In this document: positions 5,644 to 5,761 of the stretch, piece by piece
Layout of the letters: each line of letters begins with the position of its first letter
Position numbering within the stretch: position 1 is the stretch's first letter
From: CAYFSC01 sp964345695
GTDB taxonomy: Bacteria > Bacteroidota > Rhodothermia > Rhodothermales > Salinibacteraceae
DNA: 5,761 bases
NCBI GenBank assembly: GCA_964345695.1
Contig: CAYFSC010000186.1
Coordinates: 1 to 5,761 of the forward strand
Direction of reading: 5' to 3'
The notes under the pieces: generated by a model
Seen by the model: the letters and a program-made list of their open reading frames with translations, nothing else
Told to the model about the DNA's origin: nothing
Databases searched by the model: none
Made by a program: the position numbers and the translations under genes

Positions 5644-5761
5644 GCTCTCGCGTGAAGGCATCGGAACCTGTTTGGCGGATGGATGAGAAGCCGACACGAG
5701 CAAAGGGAGGCCTTGGTCATCCTGCGGAGCAGGGCGAGTGCAGAAGCCGTTTTGCGCGAGA
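5644..5761. other. Window end without a supported gene
   Basis: These 118 bp follow the permease stop. A frame from GTG 5640, overlapping the stop as GTGA, stays open to the window end (about 40 codons), as does another from ATG 5683 (26 codons). Both are too short to judge in DNA of this GC content and neither shows a motif. A small hairpin, CCTGC-GGA-GCAGG (5721-5733), has no T-run, so a terminator is not supported. Confidence 0.5.

Noticed and set aside
1..5761. tRNA or rRNA genes, CRISPR arrays, insertion sequences, phage attachment sites
   Set aside because: Reading both strands showed no cloverleaf with a TTC-loop signature, no spaced direct repeats, no transposase-like frame and no terminal inverted repeats with target duplications.

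Overview
The window is a 5.8 kb piece of a high-GC bacterial chromosome. The proteins are strongly acidic and poor in lysine (the GlmM-type protein has roughly 80 Asp+Glu but only 8 Lys in 467 residues), and the GlmM form (an ISGIRG start and a GEGNGG loop) is the one I associate with Bacteroidota/Rhodothermota. No Shine-Dalgarno sequence is visible before any gene. Together these suggest a salt-in halophile near Salinibacter (Rhodothermota). The lineage call is inference from composition and motif style, not from a database search.

Layout: positions 5-1408 on the minus strand hold a complete phosphoglucosamine mutase gene (glmM type). A 214 bp divergent intergenic region (1409-1622) separates it from a plus-strand run of four genes: ctaA (heme A synthase, 1623-2606), ctaB (heme O synthase, 2643-3593), an ABC-2 type exporter ATPase of the DrrA/NatA class (3810-4787) and its membrane permease (4852-5643). 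ctaA and ctaB are 36 bp apart. A 216 bp gap with several inverted repeats (3594-3809) separates ctaB from the ABC pair. The last 118 bp hold no gene I can support.

How the genes work together: CtaB adds a farnesyl tail to protoheme (heme B to heme O), and CtaA oxidises the C8 methyl of heme O to a formyl group (heme A), the cofactor of aa3/caa3 cytochrome oxidases. The ATPase and permease form one exporter whose substrate cannot be read from the sequence. Its position directly after ctaAB makes a role in respiratory-chain biogenesis or cofactor handling a fair but untested hypothesis. glmM belongs to cell-wall precursor synthesis and is probably unrelated to the other four.

I see no clear new system here. 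The points most worth a second look are the inverted-repeat cluster before the ABC genes, a G9 tract inside ctaA, and the ctaAB-exporter association.
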